Below are positions 16,893 to 24,734 of a stretch of DNA of 64,000 bases, piece after piece. Origin of the DNA: Lebetimonas sp. JH292 (GTDB lineage: Bacteria; Campylobacterota; Campylobacteria; Campylobacterales; Nautiliaceae); NCBI RefSeq assembly GCF_000523275.1, contig NZ_ATHQ01000001.1, forward strand, positions 1,309,289-1,373,288, written 5' to 3'. Numbering within the stretch: the stretch's first letter is position 1; every line of letters starts with the position of its first letter. Both the position numbers and the translations under genes were made by a program. Below the pieces are notes generated by a model. That model was given only the letters and a program-made list of their open reading frames with translations, searched no databases and was not told the origin of the DNA.

Positions 16893-18630
16893 TAGGTATA
16901 GGTTTATTTATATCCTCTTCCAATTTTTCATGCTGACGTTTTAATTTTGAAAAATATTCTGAAACAGGTGTAAAATAAGAGCTGAGTTTGTTTAAGGCGC
17001 TTTGTGCTCCGTAAACCAAAACTTCATCATTTTCTTTTAAACATTCCATTTCGCTTGGATGATACCACTCACCGTTTCTGAATATATATAAAACCCTTAA
17101 ATCTTTAAATTTTTTAATATATCCTTCTTTTTTTAGCTCTGCGTTTTTGTTTATTTTTCCAAAAAACAGATATTTGTTGTTTGGGAGTTTTATAGGAGCT
17201 CCGCTTTCAAGCAGTTCAACAATTTCTTCTTTTTCAATTTCAGAAGGATTTAGCTGTAATAAGTCCTGATAGCAAAACAGTATATTTTTTAATGTTTTTA
17301 TTTGATAAAAAATAGAATAATTTTTATTTAATAACTGTGCTTCATATAAACTGATATATTTTACATTAAATACAGAACATATTAATTTGTGTGTAATAGA
17401 AGAAAAAAATACTGCTAAAATAGTAGCAGGCAACAGTGAATATCCTCCCGCCATTTCAATAACTATTACAATTGATGCAAGAGGTGTTCTTGCCGCTGCT
17501 CCAAAAACAGCCGCCATTGCAATAACGCTGAAAATTGCACTTGTATTGTGAAAAATTATGGATAGGAGTGCTCCTAACATTGCACCTATGAATAAAGACG
17601 GGGCAAATACACCCCCGGATCCTCCGGAACCGACAGTCAAAGAAAAAGCCAGTATTTTACCTATAAATAAAAGTATTATAATTTTTTCTGTAAAATTTCC
17701 GTTTATTGCCTGTTGAATCCATCCATATCCACCCCCTAAAACCTGAGGTATGTAAATACCTATTATTCCTACAAATAATGCGCCAATAGCAGGTTTAAAA
17801 TGTGGTTTTATAGATAATTTTCTAAATAAATCTCTTGTATAATAAAATATATTTGGCAATATTACTGATACAATTCCGCTTATAATTCCAAGAAGAATAA
17901 TTTCTATATAGGTTTTAATATCCGTTATCTGCAAATTGGATGGCAGTGTAAAAATAGGCTTCCATCCAAAAAGATATCCTGAAAATATATATGCGATTAA
18001 AGGTCCAAAAAATACAAACAACAGTTCTCTTGTCTCATATTCCAGCTCACTGTAAAGAACTTCAATGGAAAATATTGCCGTTCCCATAGGGGCTTTAAAT
18101 ACGGCGGAAAGTCCTGATGCCATACCGATAATTACAAACAGCTGTCTTTTTTCAATGGAAGCATGTCTAATATTGGCATAAATGGAACCTATACCTGCGC
18201 TGAAAAGCGCCGTAGGCCCTTCTCTTCCTGCCGCTCCTCCTGTTCCTATGGTTATGGCCGAAGATATAATTTTAATAGGTATTACAATCGGTCGTAAATA
18301 TCCTCCCGCCCTGTGATATGCTCTGATAATCGTATCTGTCCCGTGACCTTCGGCTTCCGGTGCAAATGTGTAGACTAAAAATCCTGAAATTAATCCCCCT
18401 GTTACAATTACGATAATTAATGCAGTGGAATTAAAAGGATGATTTATATGTGAATTGATTATATTTATAGTATCTGAGGGAATGTAACCGGCAATATAAC
18501 CCAGTGCAAATTTACTTATTAAATCCAATAAAAAAATAAATATACTTGCGCAAATTGTCCCTATAAGTCCTATAACAAAGGTGTCTAAAAGTAAAATTAA
18601 ATATTTTTTAATTTGATTTTGAGTATTCAT
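16885..18630 (-). CDS. CLC-family chloride channel or H+/Cl- exchanger
   Basis: Inner membrane anion transporter of 581 residues with about ten or more hydrophobic segments. CLC selectivity motifs are present: GREGPTALFSAG (with the gating Glu), GSGGSGGVFAPSLFIG, and MGTAIFSIEVLYSELE, where a Glu sits in the region of the internal proton-transfer Glu. This suggests an exchanger, but that is inference. Residues 470-560 form a cytoplasmic TrkA-C-like regulatory domain. The start is ATG at 18630. It lies downstream of the glutamate dehydrogenase. Confidence 0.88.
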   Translation of the reverse strand: MNTQNQIKKYLILLLDTFVIGLIGTICASIFIFLLDLISKFALGYIAGYIPSDTINIINSHINHPFNSTALIIVIVTGGLISGFLVYTFAPEAEGHGTDTIIRAYHRAGGYLRPIVIPIKIISSAITIGTGGAAGREGPTALFSAGIGSIYANIRHASIEKRQLFVIIGMASGLSAVFKAPMGTAIFSIEVLYSELEYETRELLFVFFGPLIAYIFSGYLFGWKPIFTLPSNLQITDIKTYIEIILLGIISGIVSVILPNIFYYTRDLFRKLSIKPHFKPAIGALFVGIIGIYIPQVLGGGYGWIQQAINGNFTEKIIILLFIGKILAFSLTVGSGGSGGVFAPSLFIGAMLGALLSIIFHNTSAIFSVIAMAAVFGAAARTPLASIVIVIEMAGGYSLLPATILAVFFSSITHKLICSVFNVKYISLYEAQLLNKNYSIFYQIKTLKNILFCYQDLLQLNPSEIEKEEIVELLESGAPIKLPNNKYLFFGKINKNAELKKEGYIKKFKDLRVLYIFRNGEWYHPSEMECLKENDEVLVYGAQSALNKLSSYFTPVSEYFSKLKRQHEKLEEDINKPIPIK

Positions 18631-18634
18631 AATA

Positions 18635-19138
18635 TTATTTTAGCAAATTTAGTATAAGAATGTTACTTATATGAGAGATTTCCAGTAACGATTTGCTGTG
18701 TTCTTTGCATAGTTCATCAATTTCATTTATTATATGTTTGTATTCTTCTTTTTTTATTTCTAAAAAACTATTTATTGATTTATTAATTTTGTTTTCGTTA
18801 AAGCCGGTTTTTAAAATTTCTTCGTTAAATGTTATTACAAAATATTCTATCATTGATTCTATTTCTTCTTTTAAATTTTTTTCTATTCTGCTTTTTGGCT
18901 TTATGTGTTTTATACTGTGTAATAATTTGTTTATTTGAAATTTTTTTATTGTAATTTCAAAAAGTTTCAAAATATTTTCCAATTTAAAAGAATATTTATG
19001 GTTAAAATAAATAATTGCCGGAAGAAATTTAAACAGTTCTTTCCATTCAAGAAAAATACCTATATTTTTTTTATTTTTAAAATTTTTATACTTTTTTGAA
19101 AAAATATTTTGGAGTTTTTCTTTATAAGTTATAAGCAT
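18635..19138 (-). pseudogene. C-terminal piece of NAD-glutamate dehydrogenase, separated by a frameshift
   Basis: About 167 residues of helical protein (ITYKEKLQNIFSKKYKNFK, then several amphipathic helices) that continue the dehydrogenase in the next frame. Large NAD-dependent glutamate dehydrogenases end in just such a helical domain. Removing one base near 19122-19127 joins both parts into one 989-residue protein. An ATG at 19136-19138 overlaps the dehydrogenase stop by 17 bases, so separate translation as a coupled subunit is the other possibility. Confidence 0.55.
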
Positions 19139-21605
19139 TAAAGGCTTTATATTTTGGTTCTCGTAAATCTTTAATAAGCCATCTGGAGGCAAATTTTATT
19201 GTTTCCTCCAAATCTATAAGCATATCGTATAGTTTTTGATATTCAATTTGAAAATCAAGGGAATATATTTCTTCCCTTGTGCTGTTTGCATTAATTAAAT
19301 CGTTTAATATTATATAGGCTGTAATTTTATAGGGAAATTCTTTTTCTTTGAAATTATTTATAAAAGAAATACCGTAATTGTTTATTATTTCATTAGTTAT
19401 TTGTGTTGCTATGATTTGATTTTTTAGCAAATGCGAATTTACATATTCGCTGTATGAGTTGTAAACAGAAGACGGAAAATAATGTTTTAAAAATGTAGAA
19501 GCATATTTGCATTTATAAAAATTTTTTAAAATATAATTTTTTAAGAAAATTTTTGAATATAATAATAATATAGCCAAAACCGGCTTAATTACCCTATTTT
19601 TATAAAAAATTATTTCTATTTCAGAGTTTTTGGGAATAGAAAAATTTTCTCGTTTAAATATTTCGATATGCTTTTCCAATGTTTCTATTATATTTATTAA
19701 TTTTTCTTTATATATTTTTATTTCATCAAGACTGATTCTTAAAGGCTGTAAATAATTGTTTTTTAAGACTTTGTTTACAACTTCTTCTGTAAGATTTATT
19801 AATATTTCATTTTTTTCTTTTTTAGAAATTATATTTTTTTCTACCAAATCGTTTAATAAAATTTTCAGATTTACTTCATAATCACTTATATTTACCCCTG
19901 CTGAATTGTCAATACTGTCAAGATGTATTTTTCCACCGTTTAAAGCGTATTCATATCTGGCTTTTAAAGTCATAGCCAAATTTGCACCTTCACAAATAAC
20001 TTTTGCTTTTATTTCATCAGCATTAATTCTTATATTTTCATTTTGTTTGTCACTGATATAGATATTGTTTTCTTCGCTTGATTTTATATAAGTTCCTATT
20101 CCTCCGAAATAGAGCATATCGACATTTGCTTTTAAAAGATATTTTATTAATTCTTCGCTTGATAAATAATTTTCATTTATAGAAAACACCTTTTTTATTT
20201 CCGGGGAAATTTTAATTTTTTTTAAACCTTTTTTGAAAACGCCTCCACCTTTTGAAATTAAATTTTTATTATATTCATCCCAGTTTTTCCCTTCTAAAAA
20301 AAGTCTTTTTCTTTCGTTATATGAAATTTTTGAATCAGGGGTCGGGTCGATAAAAATTTCGTTATGAGAAATAGCCGCAAGAAGCAGGAAGTTTTTATTA
20401 AGAAGCATTCCGTTGCCGAATACGTCACCTCTCATACTGCCTATTCCCACTACACTTATTTCATCTTTTAAAACATTTTTGCCCAATTCCAAAAAATGTC
20501 TTCCGGCTGAGGTAAGTGCACCTTTTGCTGTAATGCCAAGTTTTTTATGTGAATATCCGTTTTTGCCTCCGCTTGCAAAGGCATCTTTTAAATTAAAATT
20601 TCTTTTTAGCGATATTTCATTTGCAATATCACTCATATTGGCCGTACCTCTGTCAGCCGCCACTACGAAATAATTGTCCGTTTCATCATATTTAATTAAA
20701 TTTGTTGTATCCGCGGTGTCTACTAAATCAAGCAGTGCATCTATAAAAAGTGTATAAATTTTTTTAAATTCAGTTTTTGTCGGATTAAAAAAAATATAAA
20801 ATCCACCTTTTGCCCCGTCAGGGACAATAATTGCGTTTTTTGCAACTTGCGCTTTCATTAAATCTTTGATTTCTTCCCTGAAATCCTCCCTGTTTGAATA
20901 TCTTATCCCCCCTCGTGAAATTTTACTCATTCTTAAATGGATTCCGTTAAATTGTTCGTGATAAACAAAACTTTCAATATTGGGTTGAACAGAAAACAGA
21001 TAAGGTTTTAATTTGGAAGTGTCAATTTTAAAAGAAATTGTTTTTTTATTAAGAAAATAATTTGTCCGAAGTATATTTTTTATAATTAAATAAAATATTT
21101 TTAAAATTTTATATTCACTTAATTCATTGACGGTGTTTAATTTTTCTTCAAGTCTGTTCTCAAGATATGAATAATCATCTTTTTTTGAAAATTTTTGAAG
21201 AAAATAATTGATAACCGATTCCACCACATCAGAATTTTTAATAAAAGTTTTAATAATTGCACTTTCATTAAATTCATAAAAAAGCTGTTTTTGATATTTT
21301 AAAACAGCTCTTAATAAAGCGATTTTTCTTAAATCAAACCCGACCCATGCAAAATAATATAATTTACAGTTGTAAGTTATTTGTTTGTTAATAGCTTTTT
21401 TTATAATATCAAAGAAAATTTTTTTATATTTTTCAAAAAAATCCTGATGTGTTATATTAATCTTTAAAATCAGGGTATCGTTATTTTCTTTTACATTGAC
21501 AATTTCAATATTGAAATTATCAAGAAGCTTTGAAAGAAAAGTTATTGAAGTGTTTAAATTTTTGGATATTAACAGTTCATTTTTTAATTTATCAAATTTT
21601 ATCAC
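19122..21605 (-). CDS. gdhB: NAD-specific glutamate dehydrogenase (large type), C-terminus in another frame
   Basis: Oxidatively deaminates glutamate to 2-oxoglutarate. The L-GDH family core is clear: RMSKISRGGIRYSNREDFREEIKDLMKAQVAKNAIIVPDGAKGGF, split here as RGGIRYSNREDFR (about 226-238), LMKAQVAKNAIIVP and GAKGGF. Downstream come VVAADRGTANMSDIAN, FASGGKNGYSHKKLGITAKGA and GMRGDVFGNG. The 827 residues stop early and the helical end is in frame-shifted 18635-19138. It starts at GTG 21605, which overlaps an ATG-TGA pair. A possible leader peptide and hairpins precede it (21611-21690). Confidence 0.85.
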   Translation of the reverse strand: MIKFDKLKNELLISKNLNTSITFLSKLLDNFNIEIVNVKENNDTLILKINITHQDFFEKYKKIFFDIIKKAINKQITYNCKLYYFAWVGFDLRKIALLRAVLKYQKQLFYEFNESAIIKTFIKNSDVVESVINYFLQKFSKKDDYSYLENRLEEKLNTVNELSEYKILKIFYLIIKNILRTNYFLNKKTISFKIDTSKLKPYLFSVQPNIESFVYHEQFNGIHLRMSKISRGGIRYSNREDFREEIKDLMKAQVAKNAIIVPDGAKGGFYIFFNPTKTEFKKIYTLFIDALLDLVDTADTTNLIKYDETDNYFVVAADRGTANMSDIANEISLKRNFNLKDAFASGGKNGYSHKKLGITAKGALTSAGRHFLELGKNVLKDEISVVGIGSMRGDVFGNGMLLNKNFLLLAAISHNEIFIDPTPDSKISYNERKRLFLEGKNWDEYNKNLISKGGGVFKKGLKKIKISPEIKKVFSINENYLSSEELIKYLLKANVDMLYFGGIGTYIKSSEENNIYISDKQNENIRINADEIKAKVICEGANLAMTLKARYEYALNGGKIHLDSIDNSAGVNISDYEVNLKILLNDLVEKNIISKKEKNEILINLTEEVVNKVLKNNYLQPLRISLDEIKIYKEKLINIIETLEKHIEIFKRENFSIPKNSEIEIIFYKNRVIKPVLAILLLYSKIFLKNYILKNFYKCKYASTFLKHYFPSSVYNSYSEYVNSHLLKNQIIATQITNEIINNYGISFINNFKEKEFPYKITAYIILNDLINANSTREEIYSLDFQIEYQKLYDMLIDLEETIKFASRWLIKDLREPKYKAFNAYNL

Positions 21606-21610
21606 ATTTT

Positions 21611-21661
21611 TTCTCTTTCGAAAAGAAGAATTATCTGGAATATAAAACTCTTCTTCTTTTC
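21611..21661 (-). promoter_or_regulatory. Candidate attenuator: two mutually exclusive hairpins before glutamate dehydrogenase
   Basis: Arm 1 (21661-21651, minus strand GAAAAGAAGAA) pairs perfectly over 11 bases with arm 2 (21630-21620, TTCTTCTTTTC). Part of arm 2 (21627-21620) can instead pair with GAAAGAGAA (21619-21611), the purine stretch that must serve as ribosome binding site for the GTG at 21605. That alternative has seven pairs including one G-T. Arm 1 lies within the AGG-AAA-AGA-AGA-AGA codons of the micro-ORF, and arm 2 begins right after its stop. Purine and pyrimidine runs pair easily by chance in this genome. Confidence 0.4.
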
Positions 21662-21690
21662 CTCTTCATTTTAAATTTACCCTTTGCCAT
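21631..21690 (-). CDS. Micro-ORF, Arg/Lys-rich candidate leader peptide
   Basis: Nineteen codons, MAKGKFKMKRKRRRVLYSR, starting at ATG 21690 with a near-ideal Shine-Dalgarno (AAAAAGGAGGGTTA, AGGAGGG at 21694-21700). A TATAAT lies 35 bases upstream, and the glutamate dehydrogenase starts 25 bases after the stop. The run of Lys and Arg codons overlaps one arm of the hairpin described at 21611-21661. It could be a leader peptide sensing charged Arg or Lys tRNA. Alternatives are a tiny basic (ribosome-associated?) protein or chance. I do not recognise a family. Confidence 0.45.
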   Translation of the reverse strand: MAKGKFKMKRKRRRVLYSR

Positions 21691-21724
21691 TAACCCTCCT
21701 TTTTAGGAAGTGTTAAATTTGTAA

Positions 21725-21730
21725 ATTATA
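21725..21730 (-). promoter_or_regulatory. -10 element upstream of the micro-ORF and glutamate dehydrogenase
   Basis: Minus strand TTATTATAATTTAC holds TATAAT just after the amrB stop codon. The predicted start near 21718 gives a leader of about 110 bases to the dehydrogenase, long for this compact genome. Confidence 0.5.
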
Positions 21731-21741
21731 ATAAAAAATTA

Positions 21742-22539
21742 TTAGCTTTTTATAAATAAGGCGCTCATATATCCGACAACCTGGCTTTCATCGCCGCTTA
21801 CATCGGCGCTTGTCCTGTAATCTACAATAAAAGGTGTTAATTTTTCTTCCCTTGCTGCTTCAATAATGGCTGCTATACCTATTTTACCGCAGGCTTCACA
21901 TTTTTCAAGTTCCAATAAATCCAAATCATTAACGGCCTGCAAACAGTGTGAATCAAGTGCATTTGCCGTTTTTATATCATAATAATGGCTTAAATCGCTT
22001 GAAATTACAATTAAAGAATTCTCATCAATTGCGAACTTAATTATTTCTTTTAATTTATTTGGCGAATAGTTTCCGTAAATTAATTCAACTACAGGAATTT
22101 CCCCAAAATAATGATAAATAAATGGCATTTGAACTTCTGTCGAATGTTCTACATGGACATATTCAAGATTAGCTACATCAAATTTTTCCATAAGTTCAAT
22201 TGAAAAATTCTTATCTATAGGCAGTATGCCGCAAGGGGTTTCATATGATTCTTCCAATGTTACACTTATTCCTTCAATCGGAAATTTGTGGCTTGGGCCT
22301 ATTACCAGGATTCTTTTAGGCTTGGTGTTGCTTGCGATTCTATAAGCAAAATTTGCGCTAAATCCGCTGTAAACCCATCCTGCATGTGGAACTATTATAG
22401 CTTTTGGTTTTAAGGAAAATATCTCTTTTGCTTTAATTTTATCCATATTCTCATCTATAATTTTATTAAAATGGTTTATATAACCCTCAACTCCTTCGCA
22501 TGTCCCTCCATACCATTCTTTTACTACCGCATTTCTCAT
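21742..22539 (-). CDS. amrB: AmmeMemoRadiSam system protein B (MEMO1 family)
   Basis: A 265-residue MEMO-family protein, homologous to human MEMO1 and LigB-like dioxygenases. Visible motifs are IIVPHAGWVYSGFSANFAY (about 49-67), ILVIGPSHKFPIEGISV, HSTEVQMPFIYHYFG and ISSDLSHYYD, whose His residues form the expected metal pocket. The substrate in bacteria is not established as far as I know. I chose ATG 22539 because AAGGAG lies five bases before it; a GTG six bases upstream is too close. It is encoded next to amrS, with a heptamer repeat element between. Confidence 0.88.
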   Translation of the reverse strand: MRNAVVKEWYGGTCEGVEGYINHFNKIIDENMDKIKAKEIFSLKPKAIIVPHAGWVYSGFSANFAYRIASNTKPKRILVIGPSHKFPIEGISVTLEESYETPCGILPIDKNFSIELMEKFDVANLEYVHVEHSTEVQMPFIYHYFGEIPVVELIYGNYSPNKLKEIIKFAIDENSLIVISSDLSHYYDIKTANALDSHCLQAVNDLDLLELEKCEACGKIGIAAIIEAAREEKLTPFIVDYRTSADVSGDESQVVGYMSALFIKS

Positions 22540-22554
22540 AATCACTCCTTTTAA

Positions 22555-22626
22555 TTTTTCACTTTTACACCCCGCCGCTTTTCAAGCGGCCGGCAAGCTC
22601 ACTACTCACTACTCACTATTCACTAT
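22555..22626 (-). repeat. AGTGAGT-type heptamer element with perfect 7-bp hairpin core, amrS/amrB gap
   Basis: On the minus strand AGTGAAT AGTGAGT AGTGAGT AGTGAG runs from the amrS stop. The core follows with inverted repeat GCCGCTT (22574-22580), three-base loop, AAGCGGC (22584-22590), then a GGGGTG boundary and AGTGAAA. The first bases after the amrS coding region already belong to the repeat. It shares its core with the ubiX site and, less closely, with the site at 8500-8587. Confidence 0.78.
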
Positions 22627-23628
22627 TTATTTCCATATTCCTTCGATAATTTCACCACATTTCGGACAGTGTCCGATTTTATTTTCATCTATTTTTAAAA
22701 TATTTTTTTCAATTTTGTAAATACTTCTTACAATAAGCTCTTCGCCGCATTTTGGACAGTATGTAATTACAGGCATTGCCACATTACCGAGATATACATA
22801 TTTTAACCCCGCTTTTTTACCTATTTCATAGGCTTTAAGCATTGTTTCAATAGGGGTAGGGCCTTTGTCTTGGACTTTATAATCCGGATGGAATCTTGTA
22901 ATATGCCAAGGAATTTCCACTCCAACTCCGGCAATAAACTCGGCAATTTGTGTTAATTCTTTTTCGCTGTCATTGTCTCCCGGGACTATTAAAGTGGTAA
23001 TCTCCTGCCAAATTCCGGCATCTTTTAATCTTTTGATAGTATCAAGTACATAATCAAGATCGCCTTTTAAAACTTTTTTGTAATAATCTTTTTTAAAACT
23101 TTTTAAATCTACATTACATGCATCCACCCAGCTTTTCATATCTTCTATTTCATACACACTTTCAAAACCGTTTGTAACAAAAATATTTTTAAGTCCCTTT
23201 TCTTTTGCCAATATACCCACATCTCTTGCATACGGATAAAAAACACTCGGTTCATTATATGTATACGCAATAGAATTGCATTTATATTCAATAGCAAGAT
23301 TTACTATTTCCTGGGGTGATACGTAAATTTTATCATTTACTTTACTTGTATGGGCAATTTGCCAGTTTTGACAAAACGGGCATTTAAAATTACATCCCAC
23401 TGTTCCGAAACTTAAAACCGCACTTCCCGGTAAAAAATGAAAAAGCGGTTTTTTCTCAACCGGGTCTACATTTACAGAGGACGGATGCCCGTATACTAAA
23501 TTTACAAGTTCTCCGTTTTTATTCATATTTATGCCGCAGATTCCAACCTGGCCTTCTTTTAAAATGCAGTGATGTCTGCATAAAAGACATTTTATTTTAG
23601 TATTATCTATTTTTTCAAAAAATTTCAA
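22627..23628 (-). CDS. amrS: AmmeMemoRadiSam system radical SAM enzyme
   Basis: Radical SAM protein of 333 residues. The cluster-binding motif CNFKCPFC (CxxxCxxC) is near residue 79-86 in GTVGCNFKCPFCQNWQIAH. An N-terminal Cys pair (CLLCRHHC, CGINMN) and a C-terminal zinc-ribbon with two CPKCGE knuckles frame the barrel. The partner amrB is next to it, but no AMMECR1-type (AmrA) gene is in the window. The start is TTG 23628 with AAGGAGGGGAAA directly upstream. The physiological reaction is unknown to me. Confidence 0.9.
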   Translation of the reverse strand: MKFFEKIDNTKIKCLLCRHHCILKEGQVGICGINMNKNGELVNLVYGHPSSVNVDPVEKKPLFHFLPGSAVLSFGTVGCNFKCPFCQNWQIAHTSKVNDKIYVSPQEIVNLAIEYKCNSIAYTYNEPSVFYPYARDVGILAKEKGLKNIFVTNGFESVYEIEDMKSWVDACNVDLKSFKKDYYKKVLKGDLDYVLDTIKRLKDAGIWQEITTLIVPGDNDSEKELTQIAEFIAGVGVEIPWHITRFHPDYKVQDKGPTPIETMLKAYEIGKKAGLKYVYLGNVAMPVITYCPKCGEELIVRSIYKIEKNILKIDENKIGHCPKCGEIIEGIWK

Positions 23629-23656
23629 TTTCCCCTCCTTAATTTAAGATTAATAT

Positions 23657-23665
23657 ATTATATCA
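23657..23665 (-). promoter_or_regulatory. Extended -10 promoter for amrS-amrB
   Basis: Minus strand TTTTTGATATAATATATT contains TG-A-TATAAT about 30 bases before the amrS TTG start, followed by AAGGAGGGG. Confidence 0.6.
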
Positions 23666-23701
23666 AAAAATAGGGGAAAAGTAAAGAAATTTTAGTCTTA
23701 T

Positions 23702-24688
23702 TTACTCAACTATTTTGTAATTAATCTTTTTATATGGGCAATTTTTCCCTTTGCTTGCAAAATTTTCGGTATTTATTTCAAATTCGCCTTTTTCAAGGGT
23801 AATGTAATCATTTATTTGTATATTAAATAATTTTGCAGGATTAGTGGATATTAAATTTGTGACAGTCTCCTTTTTTAAAGGAAGAGAATAGACAAGCTGG
23901 GTAAAAATATCAAGTTTGCTTATTCCGTATTCCGCTTCCTCAATGGGAAGGTCTTTATTGTTTGCAGCGATATGATTTGAAGATATAAAATCTATTATCC
24001 CTTTTTCACATGCTTTTAAAAGGGCGTTTTTATCTTCTTCGCTTCTGAGGGGCGGAAAAGTCTTATATACGGTGTTGAATTCTTTTAACATTTCGTCCGT
24101 AAAATATAAATTGTCTATTGCCACGTCTATATAAATATTTTTGTTTTTATTTTTTAATATTTCAAGCGATTCTTTTGCTGTTATTGACAAAAACACTATT
24201 TTAGCGTCAAAATGACGGGAAAGTTCGTATATTTTAGCGACTTCCGCACTTTCCGCATAATTCGGGATTCCGCTTATACCAAGGGAATATGCTGTTTCAC
24301 TGTCATTCATAATACCGCTGAGGGACTTGCTGTTACAGTTTACAAAAACAGGTATATCCAGAAATTGTGCATATTCAAAGACTCTTTTTATTAAATTCAT
24401 ATCCTCATCCGAATTTATATAAATTGCACTTGCACCCCTTTTTTTTAGAATTGAAATGTTAGAAAGTCTGTTTTCATGTATTCCCTCAATAGCTATCAAA
24501 AGATTAAAATCGGATTCATGTGCCCTTTTTAAATTATAAGCCAAATGAAGTTTGTCAAAAATAGGCTTGTGGGAAGGTATCATCACTGCCGCCGTTATCC
24601 CGCCGTTTTTTGCCGCAAAAGAGAGTCTGCTTACACTTTCGGAATTTTTTATGTTGATATCTATTGCTTTTGGGACCTTTATTTTCAT
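23702..24688 (-). CDS. Dihydroorotase-like protein lacking the metal-binding HxH
   Basis: A 328-residue amidohydrolase of dihydroorotase type. Where active enzymes have the D-x-HxH-x-R motif, this one has AIDINIKNSESV. The following FAAKNGGITAAVMIPSHKP, however, matches the family (AAxGGxTxxxxMPxTxP). The later DHAPH site is reduced to FISSNHIAANN. The protein is therefore probably catalytically dead. Known inactive dihydroorotase paralogues act as structural partners of aspartate carbamoyltransferase, which is my best guess. The ATG at 24688 follows AAAAAAGGACATAA. Confidence 0.75.
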   Translation of the reverse strand: MKIKVPKAIDINIKNSESVSRLSFAAKNGGITAAVMIPSHKPIFDKLHLAYNLKRAHESDFNLLIAIEGIHENRLSNISILKKRGASAIYINSDEDMNLIKRVFEYAQFLDIPVFVNCNSKSLSGIMNDSETAYSLGISGIPNYAESAEVAKIYELSRHFDAKIVFLSITAKESLEILKNKNKNIYIDVAIDNLYFTDEMLKEFNTVYKTFPPLRSEEDKNALLKACEKGIIDFISSNHIAANNKDLPIEEAEYGISKLDIFTQLVYSLPLKKETVTNLISTNPAKLFNIQINDYITLEKGEFEINTENFASKGKNCPYKKINYKIVE

Positions 24689-24703
24689 TTATGTCCTTTT
24701 TTA

Positions 24704-24711
24704 ATTATAAT
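24704..24711. promoter_or_regulatory. Overlapping bidirectional -10 elements
   Basis: AATTATAATT at 24703-24712 reads TATAAT on both strands (plus 24706-24711, minus 24704-24709). It sits in the 46-base gap between the divergent dihydroorotase-like gene and the DUF2628 gene. One short symmetrical site may serve both genes. Confidence 0.5.
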
Positions 24712-24734
24712 TTTACTAAAAAAAGGCAATATTT

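Noticed and set aside
21631-21690. Micro-ORF as ribosomal protein L36, L34 or Thx
   Set aside because: The basic composition is similar but none of the characteristic residues of those proteins are present, and rpmH is at 12352.
22555-22626. Hairpin core as a simple intrinsic terminator of amrS
   Set aside because: No T-run follows the stem in the transcribed direction, and the same core occurs inside the ubiX coding region, so a repeat element is the better description.
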